Assembly: GCF_963678635.1 (NCBI RefSeq)
Contig: NC_087064.1
Coordinates: forward strand, 83,261,847-83,325,846
Length of the DNA stretch: 64,000 bases
Direction: 5' to 3'
Source of the DNA: Symsagittifera roscoffensis
Lineage: Eukaryota > Xenacoelomorpha > Acoela > Convolutidae
Shown: positions 31,665 to 43,705 of the stretch, in pieces
How positions within the stretch are numbered: the first letter of the stretch is position 1
Layout of the letters: each line of letters opens with the position of its first letter
The notes under the pieces: model-generated
Told to the model about the DNA's origin: nothing
What the model saw: the letters and a program-made list of their open reading frames with translations, nothing else
Databases searched by the model: none
Made by a program: the position numbers and the translations under genes

Positions 31665-33243
31665 CAGGTAAGGATAACTTAAAATACTCTTCACTAATAA
31701 ATTTAATTGTTTGATTTATTTTTCTAGTCTTCACATCACGATCATCCACAAAACAGAAAAGAAAAAGAAAAATACAAACTTGTTAAATTCTCTTAAAATT
31801 CGTTAAACTTTTGCACTAAAAAACGTAAAAAAATTCATACCAAATGTAGCAATTTTATCTGTAAATTATTTCCCCATGAAGCTGTAAACTGAATTATGAT
31901 GAAAATTTATAATTTTAAATTTCCCCCAAACGCAGTAAAATTCAAATTCTATGCAATAAATTGATAAAATGAGAAAGCAGTACTAACCTTTTCAAATATT
32001 TTCATTCACTCGCACAAGAATTCTATCCAAACTCGCACGGCTCGCCCACGAAGAATTGTTTAAATAATGATTTTAAGTTTCAAGTTTTCACACTCAACAA
32101 CTCTAACACACGATAACAAGTTTCAAACTTTCCTTTAACCCGGTTGGAAAGGAATTATATATTAAACCAAACTAACCAACGCAGCTTACTAAACACCACA
32201 AATCATAAAATAACAGCATGACTAAGAAAAGAAAACCAACGGTACCCACACCGGATTAACCCAGTTTAAAACTGGATTATTTATTCTTTTGAAGACTATT
32301 ATAAAGTCTAAGAAAGAAATAATAAAACACAAAAAAGTCGCAAGACAAACCCATATGAAAAAAAATTTGATTTTTGAAAAAAGGACACAACCAATGTAAC
32401 ATAAGAAAGACCAACATAAACCCAACATAAAACGTTACCACATAACAGGACCTCTCAAAGAAACAGCATGAAATCATACTCCCACTCCTGGCCTAACCCA
32501 CCAGAGGGGACGTCCTGAGCATGCTCTATAGCCGGCCTAACCCACCGCGCTACATCCACGCTCTGTGACCACACTTCTATTTTTAATAAGAGGTACTCAA
32601 GGGTGAGTAACTCTTCAAAGTAACCAAACTAAAACAAAACGCTTTTGTGAAAACGACTAACTAAAATCATGATTAAAAAATTGAATTAACATAATTTTAT
32701 AAAATGTAAATCATACTTTGAAGTATATAGATCAATACACAACAACAAAGACGAACATCCAAAGACTAGATGATCCCATCACACTCGAACAAAAGAATGG
32801 CTAAGCACAACCGACATGCCGTCCACAATCACAACTCAAAGGATTTAGAGTACGACTTGACTTCGCAGAAAAGGACTTCATTGAACTAAACCAATGACCA
32901 CCTCGATGTTCAAGTATACGTACAGATCCGAGTTACGAGGCATCCCTTCCACACACGATCTTCACGCCATTCCCAGACGAGGTTGCACACAAAACAAGTT
33001 CTCTACATAAAACAGAAAAACCCGTCATAGCAAACCATTTTGAAATCAGATTGATTTCGTTGGGGATCACAGTCTTGTTAAAAGACGACGTAACAATTTC
33101 ATGTCCCTAATTCCAGCGTCCTGGAACTTCTTCTCCAAGAGGAACCGGACAAGAATATGATGTTCGCCAAATACCAACGTTCATCATCCATCCTTCAAAT
33201 TGCAGAAAGATAATTCTAAAAAAACTCTGTAAAACCGGATGGG
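31665..33243 (+). other. 3' non-coding region, copy 2
   Basis: The first ~365 bp and the last ~230 bp match the 3' region of copy 3. About 985 bp between them (roughly 32026-33010) is absent from copy 3. No ORF is supported; the minus-strand open stretches at 32222-32477 are low-complexity. The bases before the LTR (CGGATGGG) are a weak polypurine candidate, also present in copy 3. Confidence 0.6.
32480..32580 (-). repeat. Possible SINE-like fragment in copy 2
   Basis: Within an AT-rich region this stretch is GC-rich and, on the minus strand, reads TAGCGCGGTGGGTTAGGCCG, resembling a tRNA-derived A box, with a second GGTGGGTTAGGCCA 43 bases on. It lies in the part missing from copy 3. No B box is clear. 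Confidence 0.25.
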
Positions 33244-33653
33244 TGGAACCTGATCTAAATTACATTTTATGATTGGATAAATTAGATATTTTACCACTGT
33301 AAAGTATTTAATATTAACCAATCATAATCCATCTTACTAACAACCCACTTATTTGTAAGTGCTGAAATTACTTGTAATTTCAGCATCAGAGAGATTTGAA
33401 TTTAACTTAGAAATTAGTTGCCTCTCCAAGAGAACTTCAGCTGCCGCAATACGCCAGTATACTCTAGATCTATTGAGCCTAGCAGAGACTAGTTAAACAC
33501 CCTGAGACTAGTAGATATAAGAGTAAGATTAGGATCGGTATTAGACTAAGAAGTTGCACGAATCTATCCGGCCGAAAATAAGATAGCGTGACTAGCAGAC
33601 GGTGTACCCTATCCGAAATTCCTCTATGAGTTAACCAAGCCCATCATAACTCA
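33244..33653 (+). repeat. 3' LTR, element A copy 2
   Basis: 410 bp, TGGAACCTGATC...CATAACTCA. It differs from its 5' partner at scattered sites (for example CAGCTGCCGCAATACG against CAGCAGTCGCAATAAG), so the insertion is not very recent. The 13-bp hairpin has one end mismatch. Confidence 0.92.
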
Positions 33654-34381
33654 TAAGGGTGAAAGGGAGGCTGATGCCGTCAAAAAACCCAAAGTTTTGG
33701 TCATAAATTTTCAGAAAGTTCCCAAAAACACCCTTTATAGCCAAATTTTAGCAGAACTTGAAATAATAAATGAATTTCTGTGCAGGTGATTTGAAGTGAT
33801 GGTTATATCGAAGCAAAACTTTTTCTCGGAGGATCAATTTGGTCGACCTAGAAAAAATTCATCAAGAATTTCCACGATTCGCACTTGTGACCCATCAGAA
33901 CTTGTTTTATCTTCTCTTAGTCGATGCGCTTTTCAGCCGATTTTTAGCAGAATTTGAAATTAATAATTAATGTTTCCGCGCAGGTGATTTAAAGATATTC
34001 TTATGGCAAGCAAACGGCAAAAAATACATTTATCAAGCTTAAAATCAAACTAGTCAAAAGATGGCGTCTTATTTATCAGGTTTGTAGATGTTCACTTTAA
34101 AACTCATTTTCGATCTAATTATTGAAACACTTGATTTTCAATGTCTGACTTCATGGAAATTAGTTGACGGTTCGTCATCCTTTTCACAAACACTGCTATG
34201 TCTAGAGCTTGCAAAAATGTGAAATCAACTAGTTTAAGCGCTAATTACGGTTCAGAACTGAAATTTGTTATTATTTTTTCTTTCTGGGGTAACCCTTGAG
34301 CAAACGGCCCAAATGGGATGAAAATCACAGCAACTGATGTTTTTTTCTTTCGCTTTTGATCACTTTCAATCTTCTTTTTAG
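33654..34381. other. Non-coding; may include intron 1 of the downstream gene
   Basis: No exon with an ATG in the right phase is evident. The sequence ends in a pyrimidine-rich tract and AG (34380-34381) that forms the acceptor of the gene below. The first exon may lie beyond element A copy 2. Confidence 0.5.
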
Positions 34382-36847
34382 CGGTGTCCCTAGCTGTGGT
34401 CCTCGTAGTATGTACAATAACGTGGCCTCGGTTGACCTTGGGTGCTGATGATGACGATGATGATGATGGCATGTGTGACAATGACTTGCAGTGTGAAATC
34501 ATAGCTGCCTTCACCACCAGTGCCAAGACAGAGTGCTGCGATGGAGAGTGCAGGGAGACGTGTTTGAGTGTGGGGTAAGGGTATGGACACGTGAGACTTA
34601 ATGGACCTGCATGCAGTGTAGATTGCTTCTCTTCCAAAAAAGACGCACTGGAGGGGGGGGGGGTGTTGTTAGGACTCGCTATTATCAATTGCTTACCGCC
34701 ATTTTCTCAGCTATCAAGTGCCAATCCTCTCTCTTTTCTAACTCTGTTTCAAACTCATTCTCTGTGATTATTGAAAGATTATAGTCAAACGCTCTTGAAT
34801 TTCAATAATAGCTAAGCATCTCAAGGAAGTCATGTTCCTTATATGTATGTTTTTTTTTGCTGTGATGTGAAAGAATGTTCCGCGATAACTGAAACTATTC
34901 CTGAAGTAAGCCAGCCATTAATAGATATTTCTTATTTAAACTTCGAAGCTTAAAGTAATACTTTTTTCCTTGATTAAAATGAACATCAGCACAGACTGCA
35001 TCTTATCGCAAAATTTTCAAGAGAGAAAGTGTAAAATTGGAAAACTTGAAATCAGAAAAACAGAAAGCTAATTCATTCTGGCTGATAGTGAGATCCACTC
35101 TCTCGGAAAATGTCTTTTGAGTGTACTTTGATTACTTCTGCAGCAGTGAGTTTAAGGGAGTGCGGGATGCCCGCAGTGACAAAAATGGATAAACATCTAT
35201 TATATACAGAAAAATCTACAATTTTACAGAAGTTTAAGATTCATTTATTTACAACCATTTTACGCACGATAATAGATTCTATACATATACATTGATTTTT
35301 TTCATCAAAAATGAATTTATTTCGATGCCAATATAATAAATAATTGAATTTATAGTGTACAGGTAATTGATTTGCCATCGTGGATCTACGTGTAACGCAA
35401 AAATTGTGTGCGTCAAAAAACGCGAAATTGTTTTGTCCAAAACTTCAAAAAACTGCTTGAAAATGTACGAAAGCTCGGAAAATCACTTTGATTGGCCTAA
35501 AAAAGGAAAACTTTGCAACATATTGAAAAATTCGCCCTTCCTCTAGAAAATGCTAGATTGGAGCCAGTACTCTTGTGTGAGCATCTTTCTCATTAATTAG
35601 GAAAGATGCGCATACAATATTACACATTGTTTTTGTTGTTTTATCGAAATATTGTTGTACACATTGTTTTTCCAAAAAAAATAACTCCACGAGCGGTTCG
35701 TTTTTTTTTCAACTTCATTTGATAATTTGAAAGCTTACGATTTTTTCCATAATGATAATTCAAAACTAGTTCTTGCAAAAATTGATCATTCATATGCTCA
35801 TAAGTCCGTAGATGGCTGCTGGTTCTTATTTTTGACTTGTTTTGATGTTTTTGAATCATTTAATTAAGGAAACCGATTGAAAACTACTCAGTTGACTTGA
35901 CGTTTCAGACTTCTGATTCTGCTGTTTGTCCTTCTTCCCTGCCTCGGATGTGTTCTCTGCGTGGGATTGGTCATTGGAGGCATACTTTGTGCCATTAAAC
36001 TCAGCAGTAAGTTCAACTTCAAACCCTCCCCCTTCCCTCGTCTCAAGGATTTTGGGTCGAGTATTGGTATTACTCTTACTTTAAAACGTAAGAAGAGCAC
36101 TCCGGTTCGGGTTAATTCCATTGTTTCATCAGATTTATAACATTTAGTTATAAGCAGATCTAAATCAAGCAAAAATTGGGCTAGAAAAATTTCAACCGCT
36201 GATAGAAAATCGACATGTATGTTCGAATAGATCCAACAGTCCTGTCGCTTATTTGCGTTTGTGCGATTTGCACAGTATCTATGAAAGGCTATCCAGCCTG
36301 TCTAAGCTTAGTCTGTTTTTATCAACTACCCACATTCCAGACAATAGTTTGAAAAGTTATTTTGTTCAGCGGTTTTTAGAGTCTAGAACCAGGGGCGAAC
36401 CTAGGATTTTTTCGTGGGTAGACGGGGTTACTTTCGAAAAGTTTTCTAATTTTTTGATGTCGTAAAATAGTCCCAAAGGGTAGGGGGAAACATTAATTGG
36501 GTGGCGAGGGGGGGGGGGGGAGAGTTGGGTGTAGAATCCGTGAAGGGGAGAGCGTCTGCCCCCACATCACACAGGGGATCGAATACAACTTTTGGCTGAT
36601 TTTAGACCAGAACAAACAAGTAGGTCAGGTGATAGTCAGGGGACCAAGTGCTGCAATGGCCCATACCGGAAGTGTCCACTACAACGCTCCATGTCCATAC
36701 CCAGTGCCTCCTTACAACAGCGCACAGCCACAGTCTGCTCCTCTGTACATGCCTCCTCAGCCCCCTCATCCTCAACCGCCCCCCGCGGGTTATGTGAACA
36801 ATTATGACCAATCGAACAACTGCCAGTCGCCAGCTGTCAATTACTGA
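34382..36847 (+). CDS. Shisa/STMC6-like small Cys-rich single-pass membrane protein (three exons seen)
   Basis: Three exons join in perfect phase: 34382-34574 (donor GTAAGG), 35909-36006 (acceptor TTTCAG, donor GTAAGT) and 36606-36847 (acceptor TTTTAG, stop TGA). The first gives a hydrophobic signal-like stretch (VSLAVVLVVCTITW), a poly-Asp run, then six Cys (MCDNDLQC, ECCDGEC, RETC). The second gives the membrane helix (LLILLFVLLPCLGCVLCVG). The third gives a cytoplasmic tail rich in Pro, Tyr and Gln (YPVPPYNSAQP, PPQPPHPQPPP). Signal, six Cys, one helix and a Pro/Tyr tail is the plan of Shisa, CYYR1 and WBP1/VOPP1 adaptor proteins, which sort or trap other membrane proteins. No ATG lies in the first exon seen, so an initiating exon is upstream. 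Introns are 1334 and 599 bp. AATAAA at 37168 may end the mRNA. Confidence 0.7.
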
Positions 36848-39378
36848 AAACGAAATATATTGATTTGAATAGCATGATCGGGTTGCTTATTAACGTTTTA
36901 CATTGCCCGGTTCTTTTTCCTTCCCCCTCCCCCCACCTCACTCAAACATGAATTTTATGATCTAACGAGTAATTTTACAAGGTTAATTATGAAGACCAAA
37001 TATGTTTGACATGGCCTAATTAGCCTGCATGTCAATTTTCATGACAATCGGACAAAGTGAACAGTAACTTCAAATATAAAAATTTGCAGGTGGGGGGGGG
37101 GGAAGGAAAAAGAGCCCATTGCCCTGATTCGATTAAATTATAAAGGTTTGTATAATCACAAAAGCGAAATAAAACAAGATTAGTCGGTTACTGTGAAGGT
37201 AGCAGAGAATGTTTCGAACATAGTCTTAAAAATACAACAAAAAGTTTTTTTAAGTTTGACAGTCATTGTAAACTGGGCCAATTGCAAAAAAAAAACAGTT
37301 TTTGAGGAAAAATGACTAGAAACACGAAAAAAAATCGTTAAAAATTATTGAAACAGTTTTCAAAGGCGCGAAACAACACCAACAACTAACTTAACTCGAG
37401 TAAAAACTCAAACTAAGCTTAAATAACAATTTTGAAGGCATGCACGCTGACCATATTAGCTCAAAATTAGACCAAAAATCAAAAATTTCTAACCGGTTTT
37501 TCTCGACACAGAATAAAAAACGTTCGAATCACGCCCATTTCGATGATTATCTGCGGCACCTGATTTTGCGTGGAAAACATCAAAAAAAGGAATAAAATAA
37601 ATTAGTTCCGAATACAAAGTTCCTCCCCAGTTTTCAAATGGTCGGAACAATCATCAATTAATATCCATGAAATTCTAGTGCGTCTTGCCATAAGAGTTTC
37701 ATCTAGAGCATGAGATGGAGGTTATATCCATGGAGATATGTTTTTTTGCGCGCCATTCTTTCCTAAAAATAGAAGATAATGGCACCCAAAGTTCTCTTAG
37801 AAAAACTTTAAGATCCGTAGCCAAATTTTTATTGATCGGAACAATAATGGATGATTATGTAATTGGCGCAGATGATAATGTATTTTGATTGGATGATAAT
37901 TTTTTCTGCCTCGTTTCGGTTTTGAGGCAGATCGGTTTCCGTTAGCTGGCCGATCGACAATATTTCTTTTCATACGTAAATTAACCGTAACTATCGGAAA
38001 TTACAAGTCAACAAAGAATAACGAACTGCCATAAATTTCGGTACTTAAAAGCAGAATTCAATGTCATAAAATGCGCAAAAGGTGCCTGAATAATTTGTGA
38101 ACTTTGTTTCGGTATTCACACAGTTCTTCGCTCTCCAGAAATATCATTAGTTACGACCTTGATTTTTCTATTTATGAATTCTGAATTATAGCGAGAACAA
38201 TAATGTTTTTCAATTCTTTTGCATTTTTCATTTTTATCAAGTGAGATTGACTTCTGCTCAGAAAAAAAAATCACAGGAATCGATTTTGAAAATTGCTTTG
38301 GCTTTTAAAACTCAAAAGCGTGAACGAAATATGCCCTGTAGTTTTTCATCATTTATTACAATATATCGAATTCAATTAAGATAAATTATTCTGAGATATT
38401 GCAAAACTGTTTCCATGAAAGTTCATTTTTTGAGTTTTGATTTAAAATGTTTATAAAGTTACAGTTACTACCATTCATTAAAGGTCGTTTTTGAATTTTA
38501 ACTAATGTTTTTTGTTTAAAAACAAGCAAGTTAGATTAAGTAGCTCTATAATCAATCTTTTGATTTCAACCCACTATTTTTAGAAAGCAAACAAAAATTG
38601 TTTAAGTCACGGCATTCAAAAATGAAACGAAAGTCAAAAGAATATATTTTTTTATAAAGATTATAAATGAGGTCATAAATTTAAAGATAAAATATATTAA
38701 ATAAATACAGATAGAAGTTATGTAAAATGATAAACACTAAGTTAACAAGACTGATCTTATATCAAGGTGAAGCACTGGCTGTTCCGACTGCCCTATTGGT
38801 CTTGATTATATTTTGGTATTTTTTAAATCAATAGAAGTTCTTCTAAAAAAGACATTTTTTGGGTTTTTTGGGCAGATTTTGACAACTGTTGGCGTTTTTA
38901 TCGGGGCTGGCTACCCTTTCAAACTGGGTTTCGTGAAGTAATAGGTACGAACGTATATGGAGCAACTATTCTGTTATCTGAATGAATCCTTAAACGGTTC
39001 GTCGAAGTTTTGGTTTCCGGTAAAAAACTAAAAATGAATTGGATTTTTTTGACAAGTTTTTGAATAAAAAATTATCCTTTAGGGAGTTCTTTGTAAGCTA
39101 TGTTTATTTTCTGTGCAGTTCAAACTTGGTCTTCGAACTTTTGAGTAAATGTGAAGTGTTGTAAATGCTGCATTCAGTTTTAGAGAACCTTACAAAAGTA
39201 GGAAGATTTATAGCGAAACTTAAATTCAAATAGAATTGAAATTCTTATGCGAGCATCCATTTTTTCTCAATCTTGAGCAATCATTTACTCTCTTATTTTT
39301 TGCATGCTTTATTATCAAATGCTAATTTTAGTTTTGAGGCAAAAAAAATTGTGTTCAAAAAAGTTTTCAATTGGATTT
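36848..39378. other. Non-coding flank with one family R fragment
   Basis: No gene recognised. Poly-G tracts occur near 37092. The 3' flank of the host gene merges into AT-rich sequence up to element A copy 3. The last four bases, ATTT, are its target duplication. Confidence 0.5.
38748..38811 (-). repeat. Dispersed repeat family R, terminal fragment
   Basis: The minus strand reads GGGCAGTCGGAACAG, then CAGTGCTTCACCTTG in place of the hairpin, then ATCAGTCTTGTTAA. This matches the 3' ends of units near 11250-11860 and 13510-13582 about 25 kb away. Confidence 0.5.
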
Positions 39379-39787
39379 TGGAACCTTATCTAAACTACAT
39401 TTTATTGTTGGATAAATTAGATATTTTATCACTATAAAATATTTAATATTAACCAATCATATCCCATCCAACTAACAACCCACTTATTTGTAAGTGCTGA
39501 AATTACTTGTAATTTCAGCACCAGAGAGATTTGAATTTAACTTAGAAATTAGTTACCTCTCCAAGAGAACTTCAGCAGTCGCAATAAGCCAGTATACTCT
39601 AGATCTATTGAGCCTAGCAGAGACTAGTTAAACACTCTGAGACTAGTAGATATAAGAGTAAGATTAGGATCGGTATTAGACTAAGAATTTGCACGAATCT
39701 ATCCGGCCGAAAATAAGATAGCGTGACGAGCAGACGGTGTACCCTATCCGAAATTACTCTATGAGTTACACCCTACATCTTAACTCA
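39379..39787 (+). repeat. 5' LTR, element A copy 3
   Basis: 409 bp from TGGAACCTTATC to TTAACTCA. It contains TATAAAAT at about 39433, AACCAATCA and the perfect 13-bp hairpin GTGCTGAAATTAC. Confidence 0.93.
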
Positions 39788-39789
39788 TC

Positions 39790-39801
39790 TGGTGCGACCA
39801 T
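39790..39801 (+). promoter_or_regulatory. Putative tRNA primer binding site, copy 3
   Basis: TGGTGCGACCAT starts two bases after the LTR, identical to copy 2. Confidence 0.6.
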
Positions 39802-39884
39802 AAGTCTCGAATAAAGACCTTAAAAAAGAAAATAGCTTAGAATTAACCAAAAATAAATTAGAAAATAGACAAAACATTTTCAAA

Positions 39885-40119
39885 ATGTTACTCGACAATA
39901 ACTTAATTGAAATGTCTCTACGACTCAATAGATCAGAGCCGCTATTCCGCACAATACGAGAACTACCCGGTATTGAAAAAAAGACCTCGGACAAGAGACG
40001 ACATACGACTACATAGAAACTTACCATTTAGTTTCATGGTCGTACGGCAAAAGCCAACACAAACTTTTATATTTAGAATCTTACTAGCAGTGAATTTAGA
40101 TTTTCATTTGCAAACATAA
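39885..40119 (+). pseudogene. Leader ORF, copy 3 (frameshifted)
   Basis: It is homologous to 15246-15479. It begins MLLDNNLIEMSLRLNRSEP, but one extra A in the run near 39976 shifts the frame. The second half (RPRTRDDIRL to DFHLQT) is intact in the next frame. The stop position is conserved between the copies. Confidence 0.55.
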
Positions 40120-41021
40120 AATCCTTGAAGGAAATCTTCAATGATTATTTCAGGCGCTAGATAAAAATATTATTGTACAATAACGATTGATAAAACATCT
40201 CAAATCGTTCCCTCCAATTCTGCAGTAATATATAAAACATATTTGAAAAAATATTTATTGAAAACAAAAATAAAAATTAGTAGCATGACAACAAATTGTT
40301 AGTATATATAAATCATCCTGTTGTTCCAGCTTCATCACCTAAACATAACAGCAATCATAAATCAACTAATATCATCAAAAACTAAAACCTGTTACCAAAT
40401 AAATTTAAATTATTTTAAACTTAATTTTAATTAACCTTAAGCCAGATCATCAAGGCTTTCCTTGGATATAAATCAATTTTTTATCTTATAAATTTTAAAT
40501 TCTGATCATCAAGGCTTATCCTTGGATCAAAAGGATCAATTTTGTTCTCCCCCACCCACTTATCAAGTTTCTAACGACCTCAAACGTCGATTCACCACCC
40601 AACCTTTTCAAAAGACCCAGGACTAATAGAAATTTTTTAATCACGCTAACCATTTAAATTAGACTAAACAGTGAAGAACTTCGGTTATTCATCCTTCACT
40701 TGAACCCTCCTCTTACCTGACCCAGGATAAATTTTACACTTAGTAAGTTTAAAACAGTATCTAACGAACTATTTGTGTTCTAATTATACTTGAACCTTGT
40801 GGATCGATTTACTATTCTCCAACCCTTGAACACAATCACTACCCCTAAGTAAGATTAAGTAAGTTAACACCTTAACTTAGACTATCCACGAGCAAGTAAA
40901 ATCATTCTTCGGAATCGATATACTTTTCTCTCCAACCCTGAACAAAAAGACCCAGGTTAAGCTAAGCAAAAAATCGTAAGGACTAACAGTCTAGGAAAAT
41001 TAAAATCACTAATAACTTCTT
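40120..41021 (+). other. Leader region, copy 3
   Basis: It is non-coding and conserved with copies 1 and 2. It contains the hairpin pair and donor-like GTAAG words near 40852-40865. Confidence 0.55.
40445..40528 (+). repeat. Paired leader hairpins, element A copy 3
   Basis: GATCATCAAGG...CCTTGGAT occurs at 40445-40468 (loop shortened by one base) and at 40504-40528, matching copies 1 and 2. Confidence 0.6.
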
Positions 41022-41505
41022 GCATCCCTCATCCTAAACCTTAAGTCATTGAAAAATTTAGGAAACAAACAAACAATCGTATTGCACAATCTTTAAATAG
41101 ACAACCAAAAAAACGATCTTGTAATAACCCCGCATACACAAACAGTTGGATACATTCGAACAAAATGACAAACAATAAAAAGAAAAATTATAAGTAAACA
41201 AAAACAAATAACTCGAAAATTTTTTTTCAAAAACTAGAAATGCATTCTCCGAATCAGAAGCCAATAGTCTAGACGCACTATACAAATTAAAAGAATCAGT
41301 AAATTAAAATTGCCCAATCCATGATCAGTTATATTTTTCCGATTCAGAAACAACTTCAAACTCATCAAAAAGAGGAAAAAGAAGAACAAAAAAGATATAT
41401 AAACACAAACCAGTACATCTATACAATTGGAATCAACCAATTAGACATATTGATAATTATATATCAACAGTCATCAAACGAAAAAATGAGCAACACTCAA
41501 AGTGA
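41022..41505 (+). pseudogene. ORF0 remnant, copy 3
   Basis: The same AUG-less reading frame as 16367-16858 starts LASLILNLKSLKNLG and keeps the basic block, but it has in-frame stops (for example after VLHNL and after RTK) and a slip in a T-run. It overlaps the gag ATG at 41486. Confidence 0.5.
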
Positions 41506-42600
41506 CGAAAGTCCAGACGAAGAAGCAGTTTTTCCTATTGTTATAAATCCGCTCTGTGATAGAGTACAAACACGATTTTGCAAAAATGCACTCGTAAATT
41601 TGTTTGAACCAGGAATCAGTCCATGCAAATCAGAATTCCCAGAAATAAAAATCAAAAGGCAAATTATAGAACATTATTTGAAAGACATATATAGCCTAAA
41701 ACAACAATACGGAATCTAAACCATAGAAATCAGTACACCAAGAACACTTCATGGTAAATATGTTATCCAAACAGACGATATTGATTTAGAATTCTCAAAA
41801 GTATTCACAGAATATATCAAAAGCATACAATATCAAAACTCACAGAGAGCAAACTCAATGTTCACCAACGAAGTTTTTGCAATAATATATAGTTATTTAT
41901 CTATATTAGAAAGAACAGAATCTCAAAGTACATCACGAGTCCAAACATCAAAACATACAAAAATAAAAAACAAAATCGTCGCTTTTTCAACATTTTTAAA
42001 CGCAATCCGTGAAATTTTTACCAATAATGATGTCTAACAAAACACTAAACATGATTTACAAGAAATACTAGCATGGTTTACAATTAATTATTTTACACAT
42101 ATTATCGACTTAATTGAACAAGCAAGAAAAACCTTTAAACCCCAAAGTACCAATGACGACACTGTCATTGCAGAACAATCAGATAACGTTTGGGACCCTG
42201 AATGGTCTCATCCAGCATTTTTAAATTTTCCAGCAGATATCTCAAGTCAAGCAATAAGTACAATATCTTTTCACAAAGATTATGTAAAAATAATACCACT
42301 AACAATTGATGCAACACCTTTAAATTATAATAAATTTTTACCTGATACACGAAATAACAGCTTAAATTCAACAGTTATACATAATGAAAATCTCAATGGA
42401 ACTAGAAATCTTACACAACAAGATATTCAAACACCATCACACTTCACAAATGAAGAAATAGTTCAAACAACAGTAACAACTACACAACAAAGTATCTCAC
42501 CAATACGTCCAAACCTCACAACACCAAAAAAAAACAAATACAACACTACCACAAGTAACCTTACAATCGACCGTTAAACCTTCGGTTGCTCCAAAATATT
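41486..42600 (+). pseudogene. Gag N-terminal domain, copy 3
   Basis: It starts MSNTQSDESPDEEA. 78 codons are open to a TAA at 41717-41719 (a Tyr codon in copy 2). The same frame then continues through EFSKVFTEYIKS and further stops to VWDPEWSHPAFLNF. Substitutions against copy 2 are many but mostly conservative, fitting past selection on this domain. Confidence 0.75.
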
Positions 42601-43250
42601 CACATATGGACTATCAAACATATAGACCAATGACAAAACCGTCAAAAACACGAAAAACGTTCACAAGAAACACTTTTGCAGAACACAACTATAATTATGT
42701 AAATCAGTCAAAAACAAATCAACCCCCCCCCCCAAAAAAAATATGCAAAACCTAAACCATGTATGTTCTCATTATTGGAATTTTTCAAATACATCGACCA
42801 ATTCAGTAAATTTCCAAGATAATCCACACCCTCCACAGGATCATAGTGAAAATTACCCATTTTTTCAACAAAATAGGAATAAACAACAAACACCTTATTA
42901 CACAAATTACTTGTCATCTGATGATGATGATTATCATCAACCAGACAATTTTGCACCATATACACAAGAATATCGCACACAAAGACCGCGACACCTCAAC
43001 CATCCCAAAATATGAGGATTTACCCACAAAATCCAGCAGATATGCAGAATCAACAACCAATACATATACAAAACTCAATTAACGCACAATCTTTTCAACC
43101 TATACAATCACAAAACCCAATGACTATGCATTCTTACCAACCAACTCAAATGCAAAATGAAATACCGCTACCATATTACCTACAACAAAATGAAATAACA
43201 AAAATCAACTTACAAATTTTTCGCAAATACCAAACGCAGCAGAGTCACTC
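42601..43250 (+). pseudogene. Gag linker, copy 3
   Basis: MDYQTYRPMTKPSKT, a poly-Pro site with a long C-run (near 42722) that shifts the frame, a Tyr/Asn/Gln stretch with several Asp codons, and repeats such as MQNQQPIHIQN are seen. It is probably a disordered spacer before the capsid. Confidence 0.65.
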
Positions 43251-43705
43251 CAAATGACGATGAATCCATATTTAATGGGAGGATCGTCAATAACAACCAA
43301 TAAATCATTAATGGTATTCACAGGAACAGACCCTGAATACTCAGTAGAAGATTACCTAAATGCAGTCACAGCAAATTTAATTTTAAATATAGGACCCGAA
43401 CCAATTAATACGCCACTCCATCAAAATTGGATACATAGACGCACAGCGGTAATACAAACAACACTAGATGGCGCAGCCCAAAAATGGTTTTCAGTACTAC
43501 CTATAGACTAAAAATCAGATTGAAAAAGATTCACACAAGAATTTTCAAAAATGTTTGATTCTCAAAGAAACAAACAACATCAAAGAGTTTTATGCAACGA
43601 AATTCGCAGATTACCAAATGAAACAATTAAAGAATTACAGTTCGAATCGAAACATTAATTCGAAAAGCATATTCACTCAAAACACATGATTACAAAAACA
43701 CAAAA
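43251..43705 (+). pseudogene. Capsid domain of Gag, copy 3
   Basis: MTMNPYLMGGSSITTN to WFSVLPID is open (43254-43511) and is followed by a TAA. The rest (SRLPNETIK-like helix) continues with one slip near 43635. The capsid motifs FTGTDPEYSVEDYL and LDGAAQKWFSVLP are intact. Confidence 0.82.

Larger units (their letters stand above)
14750..33653 (+). mobile_element. Element A copy 2: 18.9-kb env-bearing LTR retroelement
   Basis: Two LTRs (TGGAACCT...TAACTCA) bound an 18,904-bp element. The order is LTR, primer site, leader with a 78-codon ORF and AUG-less ORF0, Gag-Pol in one frame, two small membrane ORFs (the second destroyed), ORF X, env, ORF5, non-coding tail, LTR. The integrase GPY/F module and the PR-RT-RH-IN order place it with Ty3/gypsy (Metaviridae) elements. 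There are many stops and a few frameshifts, including a TAA inside the RT catalytic box. The env and ORF5 frames are the best preserved of the copies, with nonsense changes but no frameshift that I can see. Flanking tetramers TTAG/TAAG differ at one base. Confidence 0.93.

Noticed and set aside
32480-32580. tRNA gene
   Set aside because: A-box-like words are present, but there is no cloverleaf or B box.
34245-34688. 147-codon minus-strand ORF over the first visible exon of the Shisa-like gene
   Set aside because: It is antisense to a well-supported exon, Ser-rich because of the GAT repeat, and has no motif.
36497-36847. Reading the last exon as a separate 116-codon ORF starting at 36497
   Set aside because: The acceptor at 36604-36605 and matching phase with the membrane exon explain it better; the first 36 residues come from intron with poly-G.
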